Of a stretch of DNA of 64,000 nucleotides, positions 15,607-31,520 are shown one piece after another. Every line of letters begins with the position of its first letter. Within the stretch, counting starts at the first letter, position 1. The stretch comes from Branchiostoma belcheri. Lineage: Eukaryota; Chordata; Leptocardii; Amphioxiformes; Branchiostomatidae. The notes beneath the pieces were generated by a model. The model worked only from the letters and a program-made list of their open reading frames with translations, did no database searches and was not told the DNA's origin. The stretch lies in the NCBI RefSeq assembly GCF_001625305.1, contig NW_017804609.1, positions 1,185,343-1,249,342 on the forward strand, given 5' to 3'. The position numbers were made by a program, and so were the translations under genes.

Positions 15607-15932
15607 CCTCTGCAACACAGAATCGGAAATCTTTCACCGCGTCTGGGTACACCGAACAAAGGAGCTGTCCGGTGTATAATTTTCACTGCCTGAAATTATT
15701 CGAGGATTTACAAAACTTCATATTCCTAAAAATACCGTAAAACGTCTTTCTTCTGTTTATGATAGTAATTTTACCTCAAATATTTATATTTTTATGTCCT
15801 AAAATAAGGGAAAATTTTTAAAATATGCTGCTGTTTTGATGATATTTACTAGGCATTATAAAAGAACATCGCGGCTAATCCCATGACGTCATCAGGCTAT
15901 CCCGGCGTGAAAGTGCAGTGACATCTTCAAAT
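15607..15932. promoter_or_regulatory. Divergent promoter between SMARCD and Cdk5 (haplotype B)
   Basis: 326 bp between start codons, with CRE TGACGTCA at 15884-15891. It matches 4710-5036 apart from substitutions and small indels in the AT-rich middle. Confidence 0.6.
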
Positions 15933-20091
<4,159 letters not shown>

Positions 20092-20329
20092 CCACGGAGA
20101 CCACGGAATTGCTGCGATGATCAAAAATATGTACTTTCATGTTGCTATGGTAACACAAATCTGATTAGTAGTTTCTTTGAAACTTTCAAAATTGTAGTTT
20201 TTGCATCAAAGGAAAATCTGTATCTGCTCAAAAGAGGTTTGCATAATGGACCATTGTGGCAGCAGGTTGACATTTTTTTACTTGATTTGAGTCATAAGAA
20301 AATTATATGGAAGTAATTAAGCCTGGTTA

Positions 20330-20430
20330 CCAGACCTTTTATAGCTCCTGACTCCCGAGTCCTACATCCTCTCCACAAATATCAGAGAGAATGTAGGACT
20401 CGGGAGCTATAATAGGTTTGGTAACCATTG
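20330..20430. mobile_element. Fold-back insertion, haplotype B only
   Basis: Arms CCTGGTTACCAGACC and GGTTTGGTAACCA enclose TCCCGAGTCCTACAT and ATGTAGGACTCGGGA. The Cdk5 3' flank of haplotype A (about 9830) is uninterrupted. Same family as 973-1060. Confidence 0.65.
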
Positions 20431-21707
20431 AAGTAACTAATATAGATGAAAAGCAACTAATGAGATTTTTGTGACCACATAGACACATTCCTGTTTTGTA
20501 TTCACCTGTTAGCAGAATGATTGACACCTTTCAGAAATGATTGACATGTGGTAAGTCATGAAGATGCAGACAGGTGTGAACTTTTGTTTTGCAAAACAGA
20601 CGAACAATCCTGTAAAAGTCAGAATCCATTAAGCACTGGACACCTCAGATTTGCCAAGTCATGTCTGAAACTCCCCACACCTTCAGTTCTGTCATTATGT
20701 AAATACAGGGCTTGAAATTCATGTTTTAGACTAGCTGCTCTGGTGCGCCAGACCAAAACACCTAGGTACACAGAAGAAAAATTGGGTGCACAACAAGAAA
20801 TCAAGTAGAATGTCAGCAAAACTAAATTACAAACTCTCTTCAGAGCTTGAGTCTGAAAGTGTATAGCTAGCTTCAAACTTTTGAACTAGTAAAGCAACAA
20901 AGATTTTTCTTACATTCAAATATCAAGAATATGCTGTGTATCTGTACTGGTGTAAAACGGTACCTTTACATGTGTACCTTACATTAATACATGTATCTAT
21001 AGGTGCACTGGTGCATCCACAGTTAGAATTAGGTGCACAGCTCCAATTTGGGGTGCACAGAAGTGCATATTTACAGTGTTTCCAGCCCTGGAATGGACTA
21101 CAGTTTTTTCAGTGTCTTCCCAAACCTACAGACCAGGGCTGATGTTACTGATGAAATAACAGTGATAATGTGGGATAGATATCTCCAATCAGTACAATCT
21201 GAGCACTGGAAAAAGGCAGCGGACGAAATGTTGAAATACATGGACAATTCTGGGTTTTCGGGCACATGTTGTGTTTTGAAGGGACTGGGAAAATTTAGTG
21301 GATGAAATGTCAAAATTAAAGGACAATTCTGTGGAATCAGGCGAATGTTGAGTTTTGAAAGGTAGATCAGTAAGAATCAGAATCAAAAATGATATTTTAC
21401 TCTGTACAAGTATTTTTACTTTGCCGACTTGATGTTGGCCTTGTAAATGTCATTTTTATAAAATCATACTTTTCCTTTCTCTTTTGCTCCCTCTGTCCTG
21501 TCATGTTCATTCTTTAATCCTTCTTTTCTTCCTTCCTTTCTCCTAGTTCTGTAAACTTCTGACTTTACTCTGTGCAATAACAGCCATGATTTAATGTTAG
21601 TCCAGTCAAGGAGGTTTAAAATCAACCTTCTTGGTCCAGTGAAAAAAAAAGAGAAAAACAACTTGTAGATTACGTAGTTCTGTTCCAGTCTGTGGAGAAG
21701 AGACTGA

Positions 21708-21713
21708 AATAAA
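21708..21713 (+). terminator. Candidate Cdk5 polyadenylation signal (haplotype B)
   Basis: AATAAA with TG-rich TGTGTCTC downstream, the counterpart of 11041-11046. Confidence 0.4.
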
Positions 21714-22329
21714 CATGTCTGAGATATAAAATGTGTCTCGTTCTTCTCAATTTGTAACTGAAACATGAAATATAACAACTGTTGGAAGGAATCCTATGGT
21801 GTACTCAAAAGCGCCCTCCAGTGGTTTGATGAAGAAGTGCACCAACTTACTAAAGTAGCTCTTTGGCCAGCAGCTTGCTCTAGTTCTGTTTCAACAGCGG
21901 TTTGGAGGTGCGTTAATGCATGTATTATACGACAACTGTAAGGGCACCAGCAAATGTATTAATTTCAACTGCCATTTTGTGGCGCTCTTAGAGAACTACC
22001 GAAACAAAAACTGATCTGTATATTCTTCTAGTCTACACTAGACACCTTTGAATGCTGAACATATAGTCAAAATTGGCTTAAATATTTGGCCAGGGGAGTT
22101 TGCAAGCCATAGAAGGCTCAGTTTGCCTGCACAGTCTCTGTGGAACAATCATATACCCTTTTAGGCTGATTTTGACTCTTTATTCAGCCTGCAAAGGAGT
22201 CTGGTGCAGACTACTGCTACCTACCAACCCATGCATATGGTATGCTAATATTGTGTCCAGGGCCACACTGCAAAGCAGTGCTTCTGAGTGGGCCATCCTG
22301 GCTAAAGAAAACAGAATAGAAGAAACAAA

Positions 22330-23500
22330 GTTGACAGTAAAGTGTTTTCAAACAGACGTCAATGAACTCTTGAAAGCTTACACAACACAAAGTGGGTTCA
22401 ATGACTTTCCTTCACAAAAATAACCACAAGAAGCTTCCCCCAGGCGAAAAACATCTCAGGAAATAAAAGTTATTAGTGACTGCAATATATCTAATTTTTT
22501 TTTTCAATGAAGTTCTGTTTTCAAACAGATGTCAATGAACCCTTGAAGGCTCCAGGTTCAATGACTTGACTAGATCTTGCCTCAGGTATGGTCTTGACAA
22601 AAATAACCACAAAAAACACCCCCAGGCACAAACCATCTCAAGAAAATAAAAGTTATTAGTGACTTCAATACGTCTAATTTTTAGACTGTAAAATCTTCTC
22701 AAACAAATGTCAATGAACTCTTGAAGGCTTACACAAAGCAGGTTCAATGACTTCACTGGATCTCTCCTCAGGCCTTTAATAAAATAACCTCAAGAAACAG
22801 CCTCCAGGCACAAACCATCACAAGAAAAAGGTTATCCGCCTACACGGTTCATAAAAGTCATTACTAAATGACGTGCTTTAATACATCTCGTCTGAGTCCA
22901 GAATCCAGATCTAATTTTTTTTAAATCAAGTCATCAGGAGTTTCTTGCTTAAGTAGCCTTGAGGCATATTTTCACAAGGTTGTTGACATCTGTTGGAAAA
23001 CAAGCGTCTCCAACGTTGAGTTCAGTAACATGAACTTGTTTTGCTTTCTCAGCATGGTTTATCCTATTTTTTTTTTTACTGAAGTCATCAAGAGTTTCTT
23101 GCTTAAGGCATATTTTCAGGAGTTCGTTGACGTCTGTTTGAAAACGAACATGTCCAACGTTGAGTTCAGTACGCCAAAGAACAGTTACTCAACCAACTGT
23201 TACTTGAGTAACTGTTTTTTGGCGTATCGTATTACCTGGATGTCTAACCTTCATCGACGTTGAGTTCAGTAACCTGACAGCTTATCTAACATGTTTTTGC
23301 TTCCCGGCGTGTTTTATCCAATTAATGAACTGTTTTATTTTTTTACTGAAGTTATCAAGAGTTTCTTGCTTTAGGCATTTACGAGTTCGTTGACATCTGT
23401 TATAAAACAAATGCCTCCAACATTGAGTTCAGTAACCTGACAGCTTATCTAACATGTTTTGCTTTTCCGCGTCACACTGTGTTATTTAATCAAAAAGCTA
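22330..23500. repeat. Inverted arrays of a ~175-bp unit (haplotype B)
   Basis: Forward units from 22345, 22525 and 22700 (CAATGAACTCTTGAA words), then inverted units to 23500. It is longer and more diverged than the copy at 11770-12640. Confidence 0.6.
23172..23256. mobile_element. 85-bp palindromic insertion with 15-bp target duplication
   Basis: The insert runs from CGCCAAAGAACAGTTACTC to GTCTAACCTTCATCG and is flanked by direct repeats ACGTTGAGTTCAGTA at 23157-23171 and 23257-23271. Haplotype A has one uninterrupted target. The insert consists of the end module of repeat family A in two orientations, giving its insertion border. Confidence 0.85.
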
Positions 23501-23759
23501 AGGAGAAAAACATGTGACGAAGCACTCAAACCAGTAGTGGGAAACCCGCCATGGGAATAGCGAAAGCCTATGGAGATTTATAGCAGTATTACACTAGCAA
23601 GGCACCAAACCTACATTGTGGCCCAACTCAAAGTTTAGACAGTAGTGACATGTATTAGACAGGGGCATTAGCTTTCTGACATTGCACTTTCCTCTTAGAA
23701 AATTAGTCTCAACCAGGCCTCTCAGGATGAAATATGTGACCTACAGGCCTTGGGATGTT

Positions 23760-24674
23760 ATAATTACAGGTGTATTGGGAATCAACCAAAACAAAAATTA
23801 TTGTATTTATTGTATTTTGAAAGACCCCCAAAAGCCTGAAGAACGAGGCTATATTCTCCAGACCAATTTTTACCCATTGGATTGATGAAAAATAGTCTAG
23901 GAGATTGCCACATGTATGGGCAAACCTGAGATCGCTCCCCATCCTATTTCTAATGCCTTATGCATGGCCCCAAAAAGTCTGAACAACGAGGCTATTTTCT
24001 CTAGCACTGTGTCAACCTCCAAGCAGTAAAATAACAGATTTCCCACCCAACATCTGCTTGGAGCTGACCACCGCCTCACGTGCCGATCACAGGGGCAAAC
24101 TGGGACACGGAGGTCATTGACCCGGGACAGTCCATTCGCCCTCAGGGGGTGCACGGAGGGACAGGTGTTCAACTTGTTTCTCTGATGTCCCAAATACATT
24201 ATGCAGAAAAATAAAAACGCGAAGGAGTTGTGTGTTAATTAATGACGGGAAAATGTTACAAGAAATACTTTGTCTTCAATAATGTAGAAAATAAAGTTAT
24301 TCTTTATTATAGGATTTCATAACCTTACAATAGGCCCAGATTTATTCATTAATCCAAAAATGCTGGCTTGATAGAAAAGAAGAAAAAATGTGTTTTTTTT
24401 AATTTACAGTAATGAAGAGAAAAGTATTCCAAACTTAAAACCCGTTCAACAACTTCCCAAACATGTTGTGCATGCAAATCGTCCAACTTTACACATTAAA
24501 CAAAAAGAGACTTATTAAACACCAAATGTAAACAAAAAAAGCAAAGTACATGCAAATCCCGCTCCTGTGAGAACAGATCAGATTACAGTCCAGTCGTGTA
24601 GGTATCAGGTTACCGGCCGGTCCGCGGGTATCACATTTCACCCTGTGGGTCACTCCTACAGAATCGCCGCTGCG
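23760..24674. other. Intergenic, Cdk5 flank to TMEM106 start
   Basis: No gene found. Two inverted fragments with AGGCTATTTTCTC and AGCCTGAAGAACGAGGCTATA wording (23830-24010) and AT-rich DNA. The TMEM106 promoter and any 5' UTR exon should lie in the last few hundred bases, but I cannot place them. Confidence 0.5.
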
Positions 24675-27600
24675 ATGACTCGAAAAGCTAGTGTGGATTT
24701 CAGGGGGCTGCGGAAGCCCAGCTACGGAACCATGAGCATCAACGGGCTTTCTGGGGAACATGGGGACTCAAATGGCGGCGAAGTCATGGCAGCAGCCGCC
24801 TCAGACTCCTGGTTTGAGGACCTGATCGGGTCAAGACATGTCCGATGTCCGACTTGCAACGGTTCGGGCAAAATACCCAAAGGTAAGGCCGACCGACAAC
24901 AGCTGACGACTCCCCCCTCCCCCACGAACGTAGTATCACGTACTACAAGTACAGGTTTGGGACTGTTTTGGGACGATTTCTTGTGTTTTTGGTTGTTTTG
25001 TTGGGCTTTTTATGTTCTCTATGTATTCTGGATAGAAAAGTAAAGCCGGCAAAATAGAAATCCCGACAAAATTACTCTGAAAAACTGAGAAAACGTTCAA
25101 AACAAGACTCTTCTTGGAGAAATATACCATGATGGACTATATTTGTTACCGGTACATAACGTATATTTATACAGTTTATACAGAAATTTGTTGCTGCTTA
25201 GTTGACAAACAAATCTAGTTCTGAGCCACAACTGTAGTTATCTTGTAGATCGGTAGAAAGAACGTCAAAGTTTGTGATGTTATTGGGAAGAATGTTTACT
25301 AAAAATTATGTTGTCGCCCCCCTCCCCACTATATGTTGCGTCACTCTAGATTTCCAGACCAATTTAGAATGCTTCAAATGTTATATTTATTGTTAGCTAT
25401 CCAGGCATGATTAGATTTTCATGTTTTTACTTTAGTAACGTTAAAAGCTGCTGAGTTTTAGTTAAACCCTAGATTCTGAGTGCAGACCACACGTGCAGTG
25501 AAATGTGCCCAGTTGACCTAGTTCTGTAAGAACGACAGGATCACAAACATCAGAGTTGTCCCAGTGTCTGGGCCAGTGTGGCAGCGGCTAGCCTCAACCA
25601 GGCACCGCGGATCGCTGGAAAATAATAGAAACTGGCCAAACTGAATGGAATAGTACCAAGAGAGTTAGCCTAGCCTCTACCAGGCACCGTGGATCGCTGG
25701 AAAGACTAGAAATCGGCCAAATAGAGAGAGATAAAATGCCAAGGAAGTTGGTGCTGCTGGAGAGTACAGTTTGCTGCACCCGGTGCTCTCCCAGCAGACC
25801 AACTCCCCTGGCATGTTACTAGTATCTCTCTCAATAATTTTTTTGGCCTACTCTTTCAGTCGCCTCCCGAAGCACTAGCCTCTACCAGGCCCTGCAGATT
25901 GCTGGATAAATGGTAGAAATTGGCCAAAATGAAGGGAATAGTACCAGGGGAGTTAGCCGGCCAGAGAGGGTACATTTTGTGGCCCACTACAGTAGAGTCA
26001 GTGCAGTAGAGTGGGGAGGTTATAAAACTTCTGTGGAAATTTCAAGATTTGCAACATTATATAAGTGGCAGGTTGAAAATTGCAAGCCTTCAGTCCTATC
26101 AGATTTCCTAAATTCCCAAAGTCTTCAGAAATAAAATATGTGTATTGTTTGTTGCTCTTGGATAGATGGCAGATTAGATAAAGGTGACCAACAACAGAAT
26201 CCCATAGATCGTTATCCTAATTAAACGGAATAATCCCTCGTTAATCTGGTTCTGGATTATCTACAGACAAGTTTTGGATCCCAGAATTGTTTCCACTGTC
26301 TCTGAAGCCTGGTGGAGGCTACCTTACATTCATTGTTCTTTGATCCCATGTTGTGATAAGAAGAGCTGATCTGTTGAATATGGATTTTCACAGACAACTG
26401 TGACTGATGTCTTCACACCAAATGACCAAATCTTCACACCTCTGTGTGTACATAATTTACCACACAGATAACAGCCTTTTGAGTGTTAATTACTTGATAA
26501 AGATAATTATTTATGGTGAGGATTAACAATGCTACATGTTAATTATGTCCCCAGCTTAATTAGCTTAACAGTAGTAACAGTAGCACAGTGACAATGTTTA
26601 ACAGTCACTATAGAAGTTGACACCTTCATGGTAGTTGCAATTGCAGGACCATGTGTGTGGTAGGGTTTTAAACTTACTAATCGTAAGGATTAGGAGAGTA
26701 GAAACAGAAAGACACTCCTGGTCCTGGGCCGGGGTTTGAATCCACGACCAAACCCAAGCACTAATTTCAAATCAGATTCTCCTACCAATTTGGCTAAAAG
26801 GTCTGGAGTCTAGACCCATCGGCCGGGTCAGTTGGTAGCACCTATAAACCCCCACTGGTACATAATCTCCAAGCAGATCATACGGTGGCAAGTAGTGATA
26901 CACACTGCTCTTACCAATGGATACTGCCTTGGTACTGTATGATCTGCTTGGAGATTTAAGTTATAGCCCAGTCTTCCAAGCCCTGACTAGCCTCTACCAG
27001 GCTTCGGGAGGCGGCTGGAAAGAGCAGAAATTGGCAAAATAGAGAGATAACATGCCGGGGAAGTTGGTCAGTGCTAGAGAGTACAGTTTGGATACAGCAG
27101 AATGTAGTCTCTATCAGACCAACTCCCCCGGGATGTCTTTTTTCTATTTCAGTATTTGGCCAATATCTACATTTTCCAGCCGCCTCCCGAAGCCTGGTGG
27201 AGGCTATTAAAGCCCTGACCACTGTGACTAGCCGAGCTCACGAGTTGTTTGAAGAAATGATTAGAATGTTGTTTGTGAGTTCCCAAGTTTGTGTGATGAA
27301 CCAGTGTCATTATTTAGAGACAGGATGAGCCCCCAGGTGTTTGTTTGAGCCTATTTCTTTATTCATGAGAAGCAAAAATCGGCCTGCAGGTCACTTTTTA
27401 TTGGTAATGTGGGAAGTAAGGCCAGACAGAATGATTACATGTATAATAAAAATACAGTTAACATCAGTAATAGATGTTAGTTGTAGATGTGGATACTGTA
27501 GCAAGTGTAAGTCTTGAAATACTTGTTTCAAGGTTTTCACGGTAGCCTAAGATTTTCTTACATTCCTGTATTTCTGATATCTTTATTTCTTATATTTCTG

Positions 27601-30600
27601 ATATCTTTATATATTATATTTCTGATATCCTGCAGGACAAGAAGACAAGTTGGTGGCCCTGATTCCATATTCAGACAACAGACTCAAGCCCAGAAGAACG
27701 TGAGTTTTGCTAGATTAATCTGTACTTTCAAATGACTGACAACCATAGATATAACTTGACTTGGCCTTAGAACATGGAACGAGCACGTTTTTTTTTGTCA
27801 AGTGCAGGATCTTTTGATAATTTTGTAATCTATCCATCTATATACTGGCTTGCTAGCTTTTTATTTTCAAAATTTGTCCAAGAACCAAAGAATAACTTGG
27901 TTTGGCCTGAGATATAAAGACCTGAACTCTCCAGTGCCCTTGGCCTAATTTTACCCAACAAAACATGTTTCTCCCTGCTGAAAATGGAGTTCGTTGACCC
28001 CAGTGTTGCTAAGGCATTTCCACAGAAGGTCAATGACCTGCAGACAGCCAATCCATTGGCTGAACTAGTTGAACAAATGTTGCAAAAAAACAACAATGCT
28101 AGCACTGGTGGCTGAATGAAGAACCTTCTTATACAGTCTCTTGCCAACTAGTGTTGGGTTACATCATGGTGCAATTTTATAGCAGGAGGGATTTAGACTC
28201 CTGTCTGACCATATATATGAATGTGTTTGAGTAAGAATTAAAAAAAGAGCAGACCATATGCGAAGGTAAACATCATCATCATTATGCATTTGCTTTGCAA
28301 AATGTTACATTTCTAGTTACTCTTTGTTGATATTTGTTGTTATTTATTGTTTATTGTTTACAGGAAGCTTTCCGTGTGCCTCGCCGTGTTTACAACATTA
28401 CTGGCCTGAGGGCTGCTGATATTTGTTGTTATTTATTGTTTGTTGTTTATTGTTTACAGGAAGCTTTACGTGTGCCTCGCCGTGTTTACGACATTACTGG
28501 CCTGCGGTCTGCTGATATTTTTCCTGATGCCGAGAGAAGTTCAGGTGTCGAATAACCACATCAAACACATCGACGTTCACGTCAACAAGACTCAGGGCAC
28601 GGTCTGGATTTATATAGAGGTGAGGAACAATAATACTGTTGTAATACTGTTTTGGTACTAAAATTTTGCTGTTTTCAGTATTATTTTGGTGCTGAAATGG
28701 TGCTGTTACAATAATGTTTTGTTAGTATAACAACGGTTGAATTGGTCGAGAGTTAGAGCTCAGTAGGAATAATACTTATAATGCTGTGTTATGGAAGATC
28801 AACATAAAAGCAGAGACTGAGGGGAAAGTCTGTACCTTAGTTCACGACAGTTTCTGGGAGTGAGATACAAGTTTTCCTTCCAACTCTCTGTTGTCTTAAT
28901 GCTTAACTGGCTGCTTTTAATAATTTTGACTCTAAAATGGCAAAGAACCAAGAAAGTCATTAATTGTTGATGTGCTGTGAATATGCTGTTTCCCTAGTGT
29001 TGATTTTACTGTTACTCACTCACTCACTCACTCCGTCGAGACTCGCTCGGAATCTTTCATAAAAAAAAAAAAATACTGTTACTGTACTAGTATTAATGCA
29101 CTATTCCTGTACTGAAATGTCCCCCCTCCCCCCTGCAGAGTGAAGTAAACGTGACAAACTGGAATTTCTTCCCAGTCACCATGGGCAGTATGAGTCTGCA
29201 GGTTCTGTACCACGAGACGGTCGTGGGGAAATCTCTGTCTGTCGCTTCTGATCAGGTCCCCATCAGAGCACACAAACAGGTGGGGTTCTTGTACTGTTAC
29301 TGTACTGTTGTAGTGCTATTAATGTGATTTTATTGTGCTGTTATGGTTTTGTACCACGAGACGGTCGTGGGGAAATCTCTCTCTGTCGCTTCTGATCAGG
29401 TCCCCATACGGGCACACAAACAGGTGGGGTTCTTGTACTGTTACTGTACTGTTGTAGTGCTATTAATGTGATTTTATTGTGCTGTTATGGTTTTGTACCA
29501 CGAGACGGTCATGGGGAAATCTCTCTCTGTCGCTTCTGATCAGGTCCCCATCAGAGCACACAAAACAGGTGGGGTTCTTGTACTGTTACTGTACTGTTGT
29601 AGTGCTATTAATGTGATTTTATTGTGCTGTTATGGTTTTGTACCACGAGACGGTCATGGGGAAATCTCTCTCTGTCGCTTCTGATCAGGTCCCCATCAGA
29701 GCACACAAACAGGTGGGGTTCTTGTACTGTTACTGTACTGTTGTAGTGCTATTAATGTGATTTTATTGTGCTGTTATGGTTTTGTACCACGAGACGGTCG
29801 TGGGGAAATCTCTGTCTGATCTCTGTCTGTCGCCTCAGATCAGGTCCCCATACGAGCTCACAAACAGTATTCAGTTATAGGGTTATAATCTACTGTATAT
29901 GGTTCTAGATAGTTGATGAAGGGTACACATCCAGGTAATACGATACGACAAAAAGCAGTTACTCAAGCAGCTGGATATGATTATTGGAAATGGTCAGACG
30001 TTTCAGCTAGTATCCACTAGCTTTCATCAGTGACTGAGAGACCAGAGGAGAAAAGCAGGTTTATAAGCACAAACTATTGATTGAGTGTTATAAACCTGCT
30101 TTTCCCCTCTGGTCTCAGTCACTGACGAAAGCTAGTGGATACTGGCTGAAACGTCTGACAGTTTCCAAAATCATATACAGTTGCTTGAATAACTGCTTTT
30201 TGGCGGTTCTAGATAATGTCTGTGTATCCCGGATTTTGCTTCGCATGTACATACAAACTATTCTCAGTCACTGCTAAACATTTAACTCTTCAGAGAATTT
30301 GACTGTTGTTTTATTTTCCCTCCCAGGTGAAAGTTGCTGTAAACACAACATTCGATGATTCAAAGGATCTCGGATACGTGGCGTAAGTAACAAACATATG
30401 GCTTGTAGCTGGGCTCTTGTATTTTTGCCAAGTACACTACACATGTACATGTATTTCCTCCTTCATAAGTTATGTGTCCAGCTGTTAAAAGGAATAAAAA
30501 ACTAAATGAATGTTACAAGACTATTGAAGTCTCCCTGGTGCACTTTTCCAAAATTCAAAGACTAAAATTCTTAGAAGAAAACCTGTTTTTGAACATTAAA

Positions 30601-31298
30601 ATTTGTACCAACTTACTGACTAATGTTTTTGTTGTTTTTAGGGAACTGTGCTCCAACCCTATAGACTGGGTTCACCACCTCATCCTACAGTTACAGTAAG
30701 TCTGATATACATGTATGATTACAGGTCACACAATTCATTATACATGGATCACCTGCACTGTGCAGAAGGAAAACACATTGTTTTTGCTATCTTTTTTATT
30801 CTTCTTCTTCTTCAAACAAATAAAGTCAATGAGCTGAACCAGACGTCTGTCCCCATGGTAACTGGTGCTGTGGCAGACACCCCATAGTGTTGGGTTACAT
30901 TATGTAGCAGGACAGGGTTCGAGGGGCTGGTCACCATATATGTAAATGTGCCTGAGTAAGAATAAACAGAGCAGTAGTTTGTTAGGCTAGACCATGTGAA
31001 GGTTTAAAACATTACGCAACCTAGTTCATTGATAGATAGATTGCTTGCTTAATTGATTGATTGTTTGATTGCTAAATTGATTGCTAAATTAATTGATAAA
31101 TTGATTGATAAATTGATTGATGAATTGATTGATTGATTGACTGATTTTCCTCCCGTTCGCAGGATCACCTGCAGTACGTCTTACCTGTCCCACTCGGAGA
31201 ACCTCACCCTGACAGACTACGAGTACGTGGACTGTGGCACCATCATCCCTCCTGTCACCATTCCCCCCATCAACATGGAACCCCCCCAGTTGTTGTAG
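24675..31298 (+). CDS. TMEM106: TMEM106-family late endosomal/lysosomal membrane protein
   Basis: Type II single-pass proteins of late endosomes and lysosomes, related to vertebrate TMEM106A/B/C. Exons: 24675-24882, 27636-27699, 28460-28619, 29139-29279, 30327-30382, 30642-30695, 31163-31298, all GT-AG with consistent phase; about 272 residues. The N-terminal cytosolic part has the paired-cysteine motif RCPTCNGSGKIPKGQEDKL and LVALIPYSDNRLKPRRT. One membrane helix follows (KLYVCLAVFTTLLACGLLIFF), starting with the RTKLYV context of human TMEM106B. The lumenal domain has NVTNWNFFPV, VNTTF and ENLTL glycosylation sites and ends ...YEYVDCG like human YQYVDC, then a proline-rich extra tail (IIPPVTIPP, NMEPPQLL). 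Exon 3 has a partial upstream copy, exon 4 an array of partial downstream copies, and the stop region is repeated in the 3' UTR. Confidence 0.93.
25594..25885. mobile_element. Fold-back element, AGCCTCTACCAGGC termini
   Basis: Left end AACCAGGCACCGCGGATCGC, right end near CGCCTCCCGAAGCACTAGCC. Inner arms GCCAAGGAAGTTGGTGCTG and AGACCAACTCCCCTGGCAT are inverted relatives. Sits in TMEM106 intron 1. Confidence 0.6.
26645..26860 (-). mobile_element. tRNA-derived SINE-like element, minus strand
   Basis: Read on the minus strand there is an A-box-like TAGCCAAATTGGTAGGAG (from about 26796) followed about 45 bp later by a B-box-like GTGGATTCAAACCCC (about 26732-26743). The spacing suits a tRNA-type internal promoter. 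Confidence 0.5.
26862..26957. mobile_element. Short palindromic element, ATCTCCAAGCAGATCATAC termini
   Basis: AATCTCCAAGCAGATCATAC and GTATGATCTGCTTGGAGATT are inverted ends about 60 bp apart. Related single ends occur at 6360, 53637 and 61780. Confidence 0.65.
26978..27212. mobile_element. Fold-back element, AGCCTCTACCAGGCTTCGG termini
   Basis: The terminus GCCTCTACCAGGCTTCGGGA is answered by TCCCGAAGCCTGGTGGAGGC; inner words GGGGAAGTTGGTC and GACCAACTCCCC pair as well. Full-length relative of 25594-25885. Confidence 0.7.
28364..28459 (+). repeat. Upstream partial copy of TMEM106 exon 3
   Basis: Acceptor plus the first ~45 exon bases (KLSVCLAVFTTLLA) repeat 96 bp before the true acceptor at 28460. 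A TGA follows in frame where the real exon has TGC, so use of this acceptor would truncate the protein. Confidence 0.85.
29033..29072. repeat. CACT repeat and A-tract
   Basis: Short (CACT)n, then a poly-A run shortly before exon 4. Confidence 0.5.
29208..29872 (+). repeat. 144-bp array built from TMEM106 exon 4 end plus donor
   Basis: Five units start at 29208, 29352, 29496, 29641 and 29785. Each carries the exon codons YHETVVGKSLSVAS...HKQ, the donor GTGGGG and about 75 bp of intron (GTACTGTTGTAGTGC). Spacing is 144, 144, 145, 144. Only the first belongs to an exon with an acceptor; the last unit carries a short internal duplication (TCTGTCTGATC). Confidence 0.93.
29993..30034 (-). ncRNA. 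Hammerhead-like ribozyme motif, family A
   Basis: Minus strand: GTCA, CTGATGA, perfect 7-bp stem II AGCTAGT/ACTAGCT with GGAT loop, GAAA, CGTC, TGAC. Stem I pairs GTCA with TGAC; stem III would be the palindrome ACGT; predicted cleavage follows GTC. All conserved core positions are present. Confidence 0.65.
30118..30159 (+). ncRNA. Hammerhead-like ribozyme motif, family A
   Basis: GTCA, CTGACGA, stem II AGCTAGT/ACTGGCT (one G-U), GGAT loop, GAAA, CGTC, TGAC. It is the opposite-strand partner of 29993-30034; the stem II change keeps pairing as a wobble. Confidence 0.65.
30745..30975. mobile_element. GTTTACC / GTTGGGTTACATTATG family copy
   Basis: Contains AAACACATTGTTTTTGC, ATAAAGTCAATGA, CCATGGTAACTGGTGC, GTTGGGTTACATTATGTAGC and GAGTAAGAATAAACAGAGCA, in the order shared by the other copies. 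In TMEM106 intron 6. Confidence 0.6.
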
Positions 31299-31520
31299 AG
31301 GTCACCCCCCTCCCATCCCCCATCACCATCCCCCCCATCAACATGGAACAGCCCAGGCTGGCATAGAGGTCATCCCCTCCTCCCACTGTGTACATACAGG
31401 TCACCCCCCTCCCCCACCATGTACATAGAAGCCCCCCTAATCAATCTCCGTCAACATGGAACAACCCCAGCTGCCCTAGAGGTTGCCTCCCCCCCCCATC
31501 CCACTTTGTACATAGAGGTC
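31250..31520 (+). repeat. Tandem repeat spanning the TMEM106 stop codon
   Basis: The stretch coding INMEPP...stop plus AGAGGTCACCC is repeated downstream twice with the wording (C/G)TCAACATGGAACA, each followed by a TAGAGGT. The C-terminal codons and the stop are thus echoed in the 3' UTR. Confidence 0.6.

Larger units (their letters stand above)
29920..30200. mobile_element. Family A repeat, two inverted copies with hammerhead-like cores
   Basis: The left half reads CACATCCAGGTAATACGATA, CAGTTACTCAAGCAGCTGGA, GGTCAGACGTTTCAGC; the right half mirrors it from ACCAGAGG to CTTTTTGGCGG. Each half carries a complete hammerhead-like motif, on opposite strands. It lies in TMEM106 intron 4. Confidence 0.75.
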
